A stretch of DNA of 64,000 bases from Opitutaceae bacterium TAV5 (lineage in GTDB: Bacteria; Verrucomicrobiota; Verrucomicrobiia; Opitutales; Opitutaceae): the NCBI GenBank assembly GCA_000242935.3, contig CP007053.1:7177001-7241000 (forward strand). Direction: 5' to 3'. The notes beneath the pieces were generated by a model. It did not search any database. It was not told where the DNA came from and worked only from the letters and a program-made list of their open reading frames with translations. The position numbers and the translations under genes were made by a program. This document shows positions 14,924 through 23,593 of the stretch, in pieces; the first letter of the stretch is position 1, and each line of letters begins with the position of its first letter.

Positions 14924-17884
14924 AGGCTGGACGGCGCGCACCTCCAGCCGTCCCGGCGTCGCGGCGCGCGCTTCCGCCGCCAGCGTCACCGCCAGCAAGC
15001 CGGGCACCGGCTCCGACACCGCCGGCGCAGCCAGTTCGCCCCCGTTCCATGTCACGCGATAGCGCGGCCCGGCCCTCATGCACACGAGCACCGAACGCGC
15101 CATCCTCCCGCCCCCTCCGGGGAACAAAATCTCGCTCTCGAACTGCGTGGCCCGCGCCGAAAACCGCGATGCCCTCACCCAGGCGTCGAAACCGACGCTC
15201 AATCGCCCCGGACAATAACAGGCTGCGTAAAAAATCATCACCGGCGTCGAAAGTCCGGAAAACTGGTGCCAGCCGCAGCCGCGTCCGGTCTCGATCAGGA
15301 AGTGCTCGAAACAGTGATACGACTCGTCCACTTCCGCGCGCCACGTTTCGAGCGCGCGCTGCGCAATGGCCAGCGCCAGATCGGGGCGGGCGAGGTCGAG
15401 CATCGTTTTCCAGAAAAACCACTGCTGAGGAAACCACACCGTGCCCGACCAGTAACCGTCGCGCCGGTAATAAGGCGCGGAGCGGTCCACGGCCGTCAGT
15501 CCGATCTCCGTCCACACCCGCGCCGGATCGAACAACCGCTCCAGCAACCACCCGCGCCGCCCCGCATCGCCGACTGCTCCGGCCGCGCCCGCCACGAGCG
15601 GAAACAGTCCGTCGAGTCCCCGGTTGTAGTTTGTCCCGCTCGCCGGATGCCGGAGCGGCCCGGCGGGATTCCCGTCGGCATCATGGACGACATACGAGTA
15701 ATAACCTGCCTCTGCATCCCAGGCGTGCCGTTCCAGTGCCTCGCCGAACGCCGCGATGTCGACCTCGTAACCGGCGACGTCCGCCGCCAGCGCCGCATCG
15801 CCGCCGCCGGTTGCTTCGCCGAGTTCGCGTGCGGCCAAGGCCAGCGTCTTCGCGCAGCGGATCGCCAGCGCCGTGGTGACGACCGGCGTCACACGATCCG
15901 CCAGCCCCGCCTCGTGCATGTGTTTCTGCGGCGGATAATCGTCCCAGCCCGAGTTGTAAAAATAGTCCCAGCTCCGCAGCAGGTCCGAACGCAGAGTGCG
16001 CAATGTCGATCCCTCCGCGTGCCCCGCCAGGAAGCGGTAGTACTGCCGCAGCGAGGCGTAGTGTTTTTTCAGCGACGCCTTGCCCGCGGCTCCGCCCGCG
16101 CCGAGCCGGTTCCACACTTCGTGCGCGAGGTGGATCTGCATCGGCACCATGCTCCCGTGATGGATGAAGGCCGCGTGCGGATTGCCGGGCGCGGTCAGGT
16201 ATTGCGAAAGGTTGTCTTCCGCCTGGACGACGTCGATTTCGAGCAACCCGAGTCCGATGAAACCCGAGTCCCAGGTGTAGAGGCTGTTCCACCAGCGGCC
16301 CGGCGGACGATGCCGCACCTGCTGGCGCTGCGTGTAAACCGGAAACACGGCGTTGCTCAACGTGGTGGCTGCCATCCGGTTCTGACTGAAGGCGAACGCC
16401 CGCCCTGCCGGATTGGCCGCAAACGTAAACGCCCGCCTCCGTGCCTTGCGATGCGCCAGTTCGTGCCGCGCCGCGCGCACAGCAGCGTCGCCCTCGAAAA
16501 ATAGTGCGAACTTTTCCGCCAGGGCCTCCGGCGTCCCTTGGCACACAAGCCCCCAAATTACCGTGCGGGATTTCGGCGCAAGCGTGACGGGACGGATAAA
16601 CACATTGGTGAAATGCCCCTCGCCATTGCCGCGCAGGGTTTCGTTGACGTGATCGTGCGCCTTGTAGCGGACAAAACTGTCGAGCTCGCTGTTGAGGATT
16701 TGCCGCACCTCGAAATCGGCCGTGTCCCACGCGATGCCGTAATGCGCGGGCGCGTCGGGGTATTTCAGGATCAACCGGGCGCCAGGATCGTCCGGAGCGG
16801 CGGCATTCCTGCCGCTGCCGTGAACGCCACGGGGTTGTTTCGTAGTACGCAAGGCGTCCGGAAATCCGGATACGTTGTCCGGAAAAGCAGCGGCAGGAAT
16901 GCCGCCGCTCCGCAAAATCTCCGGCCGCGGTGACCATTCCTTTTCGACCACGGTAACCGGTCCCGATGCGGCCGGCACCAAGGCCAGAAACGCGATCTCC
17001 GCCGCCCCGCCGGCTTCCATCGCTTCGAGTCGCAGCGAATGCTGCCCGGGCGCGAGTTTTCCGATCGCCATTTCGATGTTCCGGAAGTCGCCGCCGGCAA
17101 ATGCCAGCGTTCCCGTTTTCTCCTGCGCATCCGGCCCGGCGAACCCGGTGACGCGAAAACTCCCCTGCCCTCGCCCGCGAACGACGAGCCGCGCGTCGTC
17201 CATCGGCTTTGGCAACGTAAACGTATAGCCGACCGCGTCGCCGACATCGCGGCCGAAGCGACCGCCAAGTCCGCTGCCGTCGAGAAAACCATGGCCGCGC
17301 ACTTCGCCGCGCAGCAACCCGTCCGCCACCAGATGGTTGTCGGGCGCGGGCACCGCAAAGTCGAGCGTGTCATAATCCAGCGGATGTTTCACGAGGGGTC
17401 CGCCGCCGTTGCTGCCGCCGCCACCACTACCGCCATCACTGGCCGCCGTCACCTCAATCCGGCGCAGGGCTTCGGCGGAATAATTGGACGCCGTCGGAAA
17501 ATTCATCGACGCCATCGCGTGCAAGGCGACCGGCACGTCGCGCGCCGTCGCGTTGACGAGCTCGCACCGCACCCGCAACCCCTCGCCGACGTCAGCCCCG
17601 TCGGTCAAGGGAAACCAGGCGATGTCGGCGTACACCTTGTCCTTCCAGACCAGTTCGTGGCGCGTGCTGAAGTATTCGAACGCCGGTCCGCATTCCCACG
17701 GATGCCAGCCCGATTCCCAGGTCACGTTGGGCACGTCGATCCGCCGCCGGTAAAGGGCGGGAAACACGCTCAGGTCGAATCGCAACCCGAGTCGCCGGTC
17801 GGCGATATGCGATGCGCCGGCATAACATTTTGAATACGGTCCCCAGTCGGGAAGCGAGAGATCGTGGTTTTTCGGAATAAACAT
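14897..17884 (-). CDS. Large MGH1/GH63-type (alpha/alpha)6 glycoside hydrolase
   Basis: 995 residues from ATG 17884, chosen because MFIPKNHDLSLPDWGPYSK begins the family-like part and the longer frame runs through the operator region. The C-terminal half has trehalase/GH63-like barrel motifs: NSLYTWDSGFIGLGLLE, SGTNYNRGLDGLFPL, YYRRDGYWSGTVWFPQQW and CGWHQFSGLSTPVM. No signal peptide is visible, so it may act in the cytoplasm on imported oligosaccharides. Its 3' end overlaps the LacI gene on the opposite strand by 27 bases. Around codons 325-365 an inverted-repeat element is inserted in frame (see 16794). Substrate is not predictable. Confidence 0.75.
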   Translation of the reverse strand: MFIPKNHDLSLPDWGPYSKCYAGASHIADRRLGLRFDLSVFPALYRRRIDVPNVTWESGWHPWECGPAFEYFSTRHELVWKDKVYADIAWFPLTDGADVGEGLRVRCELVNATARDVPVALHAMASMNFPTASNYSAEALRRIEVTAASDGGSGGGGSNGGGPLVKHPLDYDTLDFAVPAPDNHLVADGLLRGEVRGHGFLDGSGLGGRFGRDVGDAVGYTFTLPKPMDDARLVVRGRGQGSFRVTGFAGPDAQEKTGTLAFAGGDFRNIEMAIGKLAPGQHSLRLEAMEAGGAAEIAFLALVPAASGPVTVVEKEWSPRPEILRSGGIPAAAFPDNVSGFPDALRTTKQPRGVHGSGRNAAAPDDPGARLILKYPDAPAHYGIAWDTADFEVRQILNSELDSFVRYKAHDHVNETLRGNGEGHFTNVFIRPVTLAPKSRTVIWGLVCQGTPEALAEKFALFFEGDAAVRAARHELAHRKARRRAFTFAANPAGRAFAFSQNRMAATTLSNAVFPVYTQRQQVRHRPPGRWWNSLYTWDSGFIGLGLLEIDVVQAEDNLSQYLTAPGNPHAAFIHHGSMVPMQIHLAHEVWNRLGAGGAAGKASLKKHYASLRQYYRFLAGHAEGSTLRTLRSDLLRSWDYFYNSGWDDYPPQKHMHEAGLADRVTPVVTTALAIRCAKTLALAARELGEATGGGDAALAADVAGYEVDIAAFGEALERHAWDAEAGYYSYVVHDADGNPAGPLRHPASGTNYNRGLDGLFPLVAGAAGAVGDAGRRGWLLERLFDPARVWTEIGLTAVDRSAPYYRRDGYWSGTVWFPQQWFFWKTMLDLARPDLALAIAQRALETWRAEVDESYHCFEHFLIETGRGCGWHQFSGLSTPVMIFYAACYCPGRLSVGFDAWVRASRFSARATQFESEILFPGGGGRMARSVLVCMRAGPRYRVTWNGGELAAPAVSEPVPGLLAVTLAAEARAATPGRLEVRAVQPSEQPAPVE
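16794..16911. repeat. 25-bp perfect inverted repeat inside the MGH1-type gene
   Basis: Left arm 16794-16818 (ggagcggcggcattcctgcc...) and right arm 16887-16911 are exact reverse complements over 25 bases with a 68-base loop. The left arm recurs exactly at 54841-54865 in an intergenic gap. Here the element is read through as coding sequence, adding residues such as LRSGGIPAAAFPDN and GSGRNAAAPDDPG that do not look like the surrounding enzyme. Confidence 0.85.
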
Positions 17885-17948
17885 GGCGAGAGGGCTGAGT
17901 CGGGTTGCCGGAACCTCCGGGTCTTTGTCAACCCCGACAAGGGCGGGC

Positions 17949-17968
17949 TTACGAAAACCGTTTCGTAA
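17949..17968. promoter_or_regulatory. LacI-type operator in divergent promoter, variant spacing
   Basis: Arms ttacgaaa and tttcgtaa are perfect inverted repeats around accg, one base longer in the centre than the site at 13779. It lies 65 bases upstream of the MGH1-type hydrolase start and upstream of the divergent GH115-like gene. Confidence 0.65.
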
Positions 17969-18083
17969 AACCGAACGGCGTTTCTCACTCCACCCAACCC
18001 GCATCCACCCGCAGGGCCCTGGAGACCGTGGAGACGGCCCCCCCCTCGTGCAGTGTCACGCATGGTGACGTTCTTTTGATTTT

Positions 18084-18102
18084 TCACGAAACGGTTTCGT
18101 GA
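18084..18102. promoter_or_regulatory. LacI-type operator upstream of GH115-like gene
   Basis: Arms tcacgaaac and gtttcgtga form a perfect 19-bp palindrome around one central G. It shares the CGAAAC-GTTTCG core with the site at 13779 and ends 66 bases upstream of the GH115-like start at 18169. Two sites in one divergent gap could allow looping or independent control of each gene. Confidence 0.72.
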
Positions 18103-18168
18103 CTGCCCCGTTGTCTGGCGAGAGATTTGAGCAAACGGTGAACGCCTTGTTTCAAACCACTGTCTTCC

Positions 18169-20331
18169 ATGCCCTCTCCCACCCTTCTTCTTGACCCCGA
18201 CACACCGTGGATTCTTTCGCCCGACGAACCGGAGCCCGTACGCCGCGCCCTCGAGGATGTCCGGAACGACTGGTATGATGTAATGGGCCATCTGCCCTTG
18301 CTGCTCGATTCGCCGCCCGAATCGGTCAGCGGGCCCGTCATCTACCTGGGGTCACACCACTCCAGGCTGAAGGAACTCGTGCCCGAGTCCTTTGCGGCGC
18401 CGGAGTGTTTTCTGCTCCGGACCCAAAAGGACGCTGACGGACGTGATGCAGTCGTCGCAACGGGCTCGGGCATCCGGGGCGCGATTTATGCCATCTATTG
18501 TTTTTCGGAAAAAATTCTCGGCGTCGATCCGTGGCATTACTGGGTGGACAAACGGCCCGTCTTTTCGGGGCGGGCGGAGGTTCCCGCCGGTCTGGATCTT
18601 TCCTTCGGCCCGCCGACTTTCAAGTGGCGCGGCTGGTTCCTGAACGACGAGGATTTGCTCAACGGCTTCGCGCCCGACCCGTTGCGGGAAAATGTCTTCT
18701 CGCTGGATCTTTACGACAAGATCTACGAAACCCTCCTCCGGCTGAGAGGCAACATGGTGGTTCCGGCCACCTTCCCGTTTCCCGACGAGCGATGCCAGGA
18801 ATTGGCGAGCCGCCGCGGGCTGGCCCTGCACATGCACCACGTTCTTGGCCTGGGACTCAACACGTACCGGTGGCCCGAGGATATTCCGTATTCCCATTCG
18901 AAGCATCCGGACATTCTGGAGGCGCACTGGAAAACATGCGTCGATGCGTTCCGGGACAAGGAGGTCATCTGGACGATCGGCTACCGCGGCAGGCACGACC
19001 AGCCGTTCTGGGTGCATGACGACGATGCCTCCCAGGCTACCGACAAGCAACGGGGCGAAGTCATTTCCCGTGCCATGGCCCGCCAGGTGGAAATGGTCCA
19101 GGCCGTCCAGCCGGGGGCTCCGATGGTGGCCAACCTTTTCATGGAGGGCAACCAGCTCTACCGCGACGGCCACTTGCACCTGCCGGAAGGGGTCACGCCG
19201 GTATGGGCGGACTTTGGCAACGGCATGATCTGCGACGGTGGCAAAGTCCGGCCGGGCGAAGGAGTCTATTATCACACGGCCATGATGAACAACCGGAGCA
19301 ACCAGCTCACCGAGATGGTGAGCCCCGAGCGAATCTTCAAGGAACTCGGCCGCTTCGTCCGGGCCGGAGCCACGGAGTATTTGCTTCTCAATGTCAGCGA
19401 CATCCGGCCGGTTCCGCTCTCTTCGGACTGCGTCATGACATTTGCCTGGAACGCCGCGCCGTGGCTGGACAAGAGTCCGGCGGACACAGCGGACGACTTC
19501 TTTCTGGACTGGTCGGGCCGGATGTATGGTGACGGGATCGCGGACAAGGTTCGCACGGTTTGCCGTCAGTATTTTTTAGCGCCTTTCATGCGCGACGAAG
19601 AACGCACGCTGGGCGAACACTATCTCTGTTCCTGGATTCTCCATTTCCATGCCCGCCAGTTCGAACCGGCGCTCGGGGAAAAGGACGACCTGTTCGGCAA
19701 GATGGACCGGTTGGCCGATGCCGTGATCGAATATTTCCATCCGGACGGGCTTCCTTCGTTTCCTGAATTCCTCGGCGGGACTTTGTCCGAGGGACTGGCT
19801 GTCGCCCGGGGGAATATCGCGCACTTTGAACCGCTGGCCAGGGAAGTGGAGACTCTGTTGCCCGAAATCCCCGCCTCCCGCCGCGAGTTCTATCGCACCC
19901 ATATCGGCTTGCAGGTTCATCTTCACCTTCACCTCAGCTACGTCTTGCAGGCCTACATTCTTGCCGTCACGGCTCTGATGGAAAAACGCACGGCGGAGGC
20001 GACGGGTCAGATCCGGATCGCACTGACCCATATGGACAAGGTGTTTGCCTTGTTGCGCGCGGGAGAAACCGGCAGGTGGCGCGGGTGGTATCGCGGCGAC
20101 CAGTTTGTCGGAGTAGAGGCGGTGCGAGAGTTTCTCCGGCAAGTGGAGGCCATGCTGGCGGGGCGGATCATTCCCATGCAAAGGCAAAAAACGCGGTATG
20201 AGAAAACCTGCCAAATCGTCGGCGGCAAACGGCGCGACGCCTCTTTCAGCGAAAAAATGCGATACCAAAGAATCTGCGAATATCAGACTCCCTTTGCCGA
20301 CCACTTCCCCCTCCTGTATTCAAAAGAATGA
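18169..20331 (+). CDS. GH115-like alpha-glucuronidase-type protein, no signal peptide
   Basis: 720 residues. The N-terminal domain carries SGIRGAIYAIYCFSEKILGV (the GH67/GH115-like substrate-handling domain) followed by DPWHYWVDKRP. The barrel contains FKWRGWFLNDEDLLNGF, LLRLRGNMVVPATFPFPDE, LALHMHHVLGLG and WTIGYRGRHDQPFW, matching in order the corresponding blocks of the protein at 1968. GH115 enzymes release glucuronic acid side chains from xylan. Unlike that relative, it has no signal peptide, so it could process imported oligosaccharides. Two LacI-type operators lie upstream. The uxuA gene downstream on the opposite strand would act on the resulting uronate after isomerisation and reduction. 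Confidence 0.7.
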   Translation: MPSPTLLLDPDTPWILSPDEPEPVRRALEDVRNDWYDVMGHLPLLLDSPPESVSGPVIYLGSHHSRLKELVPESFAAPECFLLRTQKDADGRDAVVATGSGIRGAIYAIYCFSEKILGVDPWHYWVDKRPVFSGRAEVPAGLDLSFGPPTFKWRGWFLNDEDLLNGFAPDPLRENVFSLDLYDKIYETLLRLRGNMVVPATFPFPDERCQELASRRGLALHMHHVLGLGLNTYRWPEDIPYSHSKHPDILEAHWKTCVDAFRDKEVIWTIGYRGRHDQPFWVHDDDASQATDKQRGEVISRAMARQVEMVQAVQPGAPMVANLFMEGNQLYRDGHLHLPEGVTPVWADFGNGMICDGGKVRPGEGVYYHTAMMNNRSNQLTEMVSPERIFKELGRFVRAGATEYLLLNVSDIRPVPLSSDCVMTFAWNAAPWLDKSPADTADDFFLDWSGRMYGDGIADKVRTVCRQYFLAPFMRDEERTLGEHYLCSWILHFHARQFEPALGEKDDLFGKMDRLADAVIEYFHPDGLPSFPEFLGGTLSEGLAVARGNIAHFEPLAREVETLLPEIPASRREFYRTHIGLQVHLHLHLSYVLQAYILAVTALMEKRTAEATGQIRIALTHMDKVFALLRAGETGRWRGWYRGDQFVGVEAVREFLRQVEAMLAGRIIPMQRQKTRYEKTCQIVGGKRRDASFSEKMRYQRICEYQTPFADHFPLLYSKE

Positions 20332-20336
20332 ACCCT

Positions 20337-20356
20337 CCCCGCAGCAGGCTGCGGGG
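20337..20356 (+). terminator. GC-rich hairpin after the GH115-like gene
   Basis: ccccgcag and ctgcgggg form an 8-bp stem with a four-base loop, starting five bases after the stop codon. There is no T-run behind it, so it may be a weak or Rho-assisted terminator or an mRNA-stabilising hairpin. Confidence 0.4.
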
Positions 20357-20400
20357 TATGGGTGCCATCCTGAATAACTGATGTTACGCCTCCCGGGGAA

Positions 20401-20497
20401 GTGGCGCGGGCGTCCCGCCCGCAGACGGCGCGGAGCGCCGCCCTGAAACAAGGGTGAAAGGCACCTCCCGCAAAAGCGGACGAGACGCCCGCGCCAC
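20401..20497. repeat. Interspersed palindromic repeat, GTGGCGCGGGCGTCCCGCCCGC type
   Basis: Left end gtggcgcgggcgtcccgccc (20401-) and right end ...gagacgcccgcgccac (20476-20497) are inverted; the interior has the smaller palindrome cggcgcggagcgccg. Modules of the same kind occur at 30243-30340 and 49372-49462. The element abuts and probably truncates the pseudogene to its right. Confidence 0.65.
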
Positions 20498-20509
20498 CAC
20501 GCTCCGCGT

Positions 20510-20802
20510 AATATCAGCTGAACAAAGTCGTAGCCGGGAAAAGTAGCGTGACCGAAGAGATTGACGCCGTCGATCTTGCATCCGGGCAGGGGACTGTTCC
20601 CATAACGATGCACCATGATGGCGTTGAAGCGGTGACGGTGCCCGGCCTCGACCCACTGTATCCAGTCTTCCAGGTTCCAGCCGGAGCAACCGCCGGGAAA
20701 GTTGTGCCAGTTGAAAAGGATGCGTCGCCTGACGGTCGGACTGTCCCGCAGTCACCCGGCCAATCCGGGAGGCCGGGAAATGTCGATGTTCAGGGTCTTC
20801 AT
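20510..20802 (-). pseudogene. Remnant of a glycoside-hydrolase-like gene downstream of uxuA
   Basis: Reading on the minus strand from an ATG at 20802 that overlaps the uxuA stop (ATGA), the frame gives MKTLNIDISRPPGLAG, an in-frame TGA, then about 80 residues of convincing protein: RRILFNWHNFPGGCSGWN, LEDWIQWVEAGHRHRFNAIM and VHRYGNSPLPGCKIDGVN. This resembles the start of the barrel of GH67/GH115-like or related carbohydrate-active proteins (compare RWRAWFNND and RWRGWFLND blocks in the window). The frame then dissolves into palindromic repeats near 20500. The gene has therefore lost most of its length and carries a stop. Which GH family it came from is uncertain. Confidence 0.65.
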
Positions 20803-21869
20803 GTGTAACTTTCCAGGGCGCATTTCATATAACCCATGGCATAGGCCATCCCGGCATGCCACGGAGCCGCGCAGTTCATCTGCGGAGCGTGGTCCGGAAT
20901 CAGGATGCCGGAGTAATCGTGCTTTTTGAGGATCGAAAGAATGCGCTTCATGTCGATGTCCCCCTCATCCACAAAAACCTCCCGGTAGGAAGGCACGCGT
21001 CCCCGGACATTGCGAAAATGAATGTAGCTGATTTTCTGCTGGGCGGCGTACTGCTCCGTCGCCTCGTAAACATCGCCTTCGCTCATTTCCGCGATGGTGC
21101 CCAGGCAGTACTCCAGGGTATTCGACGGACCGGGAACCATGTCCAGGAGGCGCTGATACAGGTGCGGCTGGTAAACCAGGCGCGGCGTATCGCGCAATCG
21201 TTCGACCGGCGGATCGTCCGGATGCGCGGCCAGCCGGACGCCCGCCTGCTCCGCAACCGGCAGGCAGGCTCTCAGAAAGGTTTCCAGACGTTGCCAGAGC
21301 GTCGCGGAGTCCACCCGGGTGCGGATGGAGGTGCCCCTGGCCGTCTCGTCGAAGGTCATGTTCCAGACCATGCCGTCGGGCATCGGCTCCTGGTCGACGG
21401 AACCGGCCAGTCCCACGCCCGCGGCGCCTCCGCGCGCCCAATTCCCGTGCACGCGCCCGTAAACGCCGGCCAGACTGAAATTGTAGCCGATCACCGGAAT
21501 GCCGACCTCCCCCACCCTGCGAATCATCGTTTGCAGGCCGGCGAGTTGCGCCTCCTTTTTCGGGCCGTCCAGGAGCACATCGTGCCAATGGGCGGGGTCG
21601 AAATTCTCGATGGCGTACCAGACCATGCCTTCGGATTCGATGAGCTCCCGGATGGCCGCCAGTTCATCGACCGACCACAGGGTGTCCGGGTCGCCGGCGT
21701 GGCCCCAGCCGCCCCCGCGGCCGCCGTCGACGGGCTGGTCTTGGCGGTTCGATGTCCGGTTGAAGTAATCGACCAGATGAACGACGATATGGGTGGCGCC
21801 GCATTGTCTGGCAAAGCGCAGATGATCGCGGTCCAGCATGTGGCGATAGAGTCCGAATCCGAGGTGCAT
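20799..21869 (-). CDS. uxuA: Mannonate dehydratase
   Basis: 356 residues, dehydrating D-mannonate to 2-keto-3-deoxygluconate in the hexuronate pathway, in the cytoplasm. It has the UxuA TIM-barrel features: MVWYAIENFDPAHWHDVLL near residue 85, a central IPVIGYNFSLAGVYGR, MVWNMTFDET, the metal-site segments RLAAHPDDPP and LEYCLGTIAEM, and the C-terminal YIHFRNVRG plus ILIPDHAPQM. All are as in active enzymes. Its stop overlaps the ATG of a broken GH-like gene. SDR and RraA genes upstream on the same strand probably form the pathway with it. This is the best functional clue that the cluster consumes glucuronic acid. Confidence 0.92.
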   Translation of the reverse strand: MHLGFGLYRHMLDRDHLRFARQCGATHIVVHLVDYFNRTSNRQDQPVDGGRGGGWGHAGDPDTLWSVDELAAIRELIESEGMVWYAIENFDPAHWHDVLLDGPKKEAQLAGLQTMIRRVGEVGIPVIGYNFSLAGVYGRVHGNWARGGAAGVGLAGSVDQEPMPDGMVWNMTFDETARGTSIRTRVDSATLWQRLETFLRACLPVAEQAGVRLAAHPDDPPVERLRDTPRLVYQPHLYQRLLDMVPGPSNTLEYCLGTIAEMSEGDVYEATEQYAAQQKISYIHFRNVRGRVPSYREVFVDEGDIDMKRILSILKKHDYSGILIPDHAPQMNCAAPWHAGMAYAMGYMKCALESYT

Positions 21870-21892
21870 GGAGGAGAAATTAAAAATTAAGA

Positions 21893-22012
21893 ATGAAGAA
21901 TTAAGAATTGGCGGCTTCGCCGTCGGGTTGAGTTACGCAGGTCATGAGTGGTTCGTGTGCGTTGGTTCGTTTTCTTAATTCTTCATTTCCCGCGTCAGCG
22001 GGGAGAGGGGGA
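21893..22012. repeat. Composite inverted repeat between uxuA and SDR gene
   Basis: Perfect 15-bp arms atgaagaattaagaa (21893-21907) and its complement (21972-21986) bound a segment containing ttggcggcttcgccgtcggg; next to it is cccgcgtcagcgggga. The same modules recur, inverted, at 30185-30392 (cccgctgacgcggggaaatg and gcagcgaagccgccaattct). It fills the 156-base gap and would form a strong hairpin in the transcript. Confidence 0.6.
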
Positions 22013-22025
22013 CGATGAGTTGAAA

Positions 22026-22799
22026 TCAAAAGCCGATGGAAGCCCCGCCATCCACGGGCAGACAAACGCCGGTCACGAATTTTGCCGCCGGGCTGGCCAG
22101 GTAAACGGCGGCCCGGCCGATGTCCTCCGGTTCCCCGAGGCGTCTCATGGGCGTGCGCGCAAGAATCCTGTCGGTCCTGGCCTGGTCGCCGTCGAGGGCC
22201 TGCCGCAACATCGGACTCTCGATCCACCCGGGAGCGATGGCGTTCACCCGGATGCCCGCCCCGGACAGCTCCGCCGCCATGCTCCGGGTCATGCCGAGGC
22301 AGGCGCTTTTGGCCGCGCTGTAGGCCACCACCAGAGGGATGCCGAAGAGGGAGGTCATCGAGGCGATCATGAGGATGGAGCCCCTGCCCTGCTCGCGCAT
22401 GCCGGGCAGCACCGCGCGGTTGAGGGCATGCGCGGCGCAGAGATGCGTCGTCAGAACGGACTGGAATTCTTCCGGGCTGGTCTCGTCCACCGCCTTCTTG
22501 AGGTGGATGCCGGCGTTGTTGACCAGGATGCCGATCGCTCCGCCCGCCGATGCCCGGGCCCTTCCCACCAGTTCACCGGCGCGCTCCAGTGCGGTCACGT
22601 CATGCGCCACGAAGGAGGCGGAGGGACCGATCGCCGCGGCGGCTTCGGCCAGCTGGCCCTCCCGCCGCCCGACCAGCACCACGCGGGCGCCGGCGGCGGC
22701 CATGCACCGCGCGATGGCAAAACCCAGCCCGCTGCCGCCACCGGTGATCAGGGCGCATTCTCCCCGCAGGGAAAAAGCTGTCAGTTCGTCGTTTTCCAT
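22026..22799 (-). CDS. SDR-family oxidoreductase, probably sugar-acid linked
   Basis: 257 residues, classical short-chain dehydrogenase. The cofactor motif TGGGSGLG is at 19-26, NNAG at 94-97, and the catalytic Ser147, Tyr160 and Lys164 (YSAAK) are all present; the end [10 protein letters not shown] is typical. Several SDRs serve as D-mannonate oxidoreductase (fructuronate reductase), gluconate 5-dehydrogenase or ketodeoxygluconate dehydrogenase. Because it lies directly upstream of uxuA on the same strand, conversion of fructuronate to mannonate is the leading hypothesis, but sequence alone does not fix the substrate. No separate UxuB of the mannitol-dehydrogenase family is present. Confidence 0.85.
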   Translation of the reverse strand: MENDELTAFSLRGECALITGGGSGLGFAIARCMAAAGARVVLVGRREGQLAEAAAAIGPSASFVAHDVTALERAGELVGRARASAGGAIGILVNNAGIHLKKAVDETSPEEFQSVLTTHLCAAHALNRAVLPGMREQGRGSILMIASMTSLFGIPLVVAYSAAKSACLGMTRSMAAELSGAGIRVNAIAPGWIESPMLRQALDGDQARTDRILARTPMRRLGEPEDIGRAAVYLASPAAKFVTGVCLPVDGGASIGF

Positions 22800-22843
22800 A
22801 AGTTGTCGTTTTCAGGAAAGGTGAAAGTGTATTCGCTCTATGG

Positions 22844-23521
22844 TTACAGAATTCCGTAGGTCGCGAATGCCTCCGTGGCGCTCATGCCGCTCTCGATGGC
22901 CTGGCGCACGACCTTTTCTCCGCGTGCCTTCTCCAGAGCCCGGGTGATGACCTCGTTCTCGATCGCCCGGGGAATGATCACCACGCCGTCCAGATCGCCG
23001 AAGACCAGGTCGCCCGGCTCCACCCGGACACCGCCTGCTTCCAGAGCGCACCGGAAATCGGCCACCTGCGTGCGCACGGCCGAATCCTGGCAATAGCGTC
23101 CCCGGGAAAAAACCGGCCACCCCTGCTCCAGCACTTTGGGTGTGTCCCGGTGGTAGCCGTTGATCACGGCCCCGGCTGCCCCGCGGGTGCGCGCCGCGGC
23201 CGTCAACAGCTCGCCCCAGTACGCGCAACGCATGTCGCCTCCGGAGGCCAGGTACACCTCGTCGCGCCGGAGATCGTCAAGGGCCTCGGTCAGGAGGCCA
23301 AAGGGCTTTTTTTGGGGACCGTACACATCCACCATCACAACCGGCATGGCGCGCCCCACGACCACCATCGCCTCGCGCATGGGCTGCACCTGCGCCGGGA
23401 GCGTCTGATGGAAACGCCCGTACGTATCCAGAATATCACCGACAACCGGCGTGTAGAGTTCACGACGGACAAGATCGAAGAGTTGCCGGTCATCCGACCA
23501 TTCCACAGCGGGGTGCGACAT
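22844..23521 (-). CDS. RraA-like family protein (HMG/CHA aldolase fold)
   Basis: 225 residues from the ATG at 23521, which has a good ribosome site (aggagg, about four bases upstream). The fold signature is clear: [15 protein letters not shown] near the N-terminus, the G-x-x-x-D...R block around [21 protein letters not shown], and [20 protein letters not shown]. The family includes metal-dependent pyruvate aldolases, RraA RNase E inhibitors and sugar-acid-linked proteins. Given uxuA and the SDR gene downstream, an aldolase or decarboxylase for a keto-acid product is likely, but unproven. It is divergent from an AraC regulator that probably controls it. Confidence 0.82.
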   Translation of the reverse strand: MSHPAVEWSDDRQLFDLVRRELYTPVVGDILDTYGRFHQTLPAQVQPMREAMVVVGRAMPVVMVDVYGPQKKPFGLLTEALDDLRRDEVYLASGGDMRCAYWGELLTAAARTRGAAGAVINGYHRDTPKVLEQGWPVFSRGRYCQDSAVRTQVADFRCALEAGGVRVEPGDLVFGDLDGVVIIPRAIENEVITRALEKARGEKVVRQAIESGMSATEAFATYGIL

Positions 23522-23593
23522 GCCTCCTGAATGAGGGAAGGGAACGGGACATGGCGACTTGAATGATGCAGCAAATCCCTTTACTGACGAATA

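Noticed and set aside
18352-19275. 307-residue minus-strand frame opposite the GH115-like gene
   Set aside because: Shadow frame lacking motifs; GH115-like features are on the plus strand.
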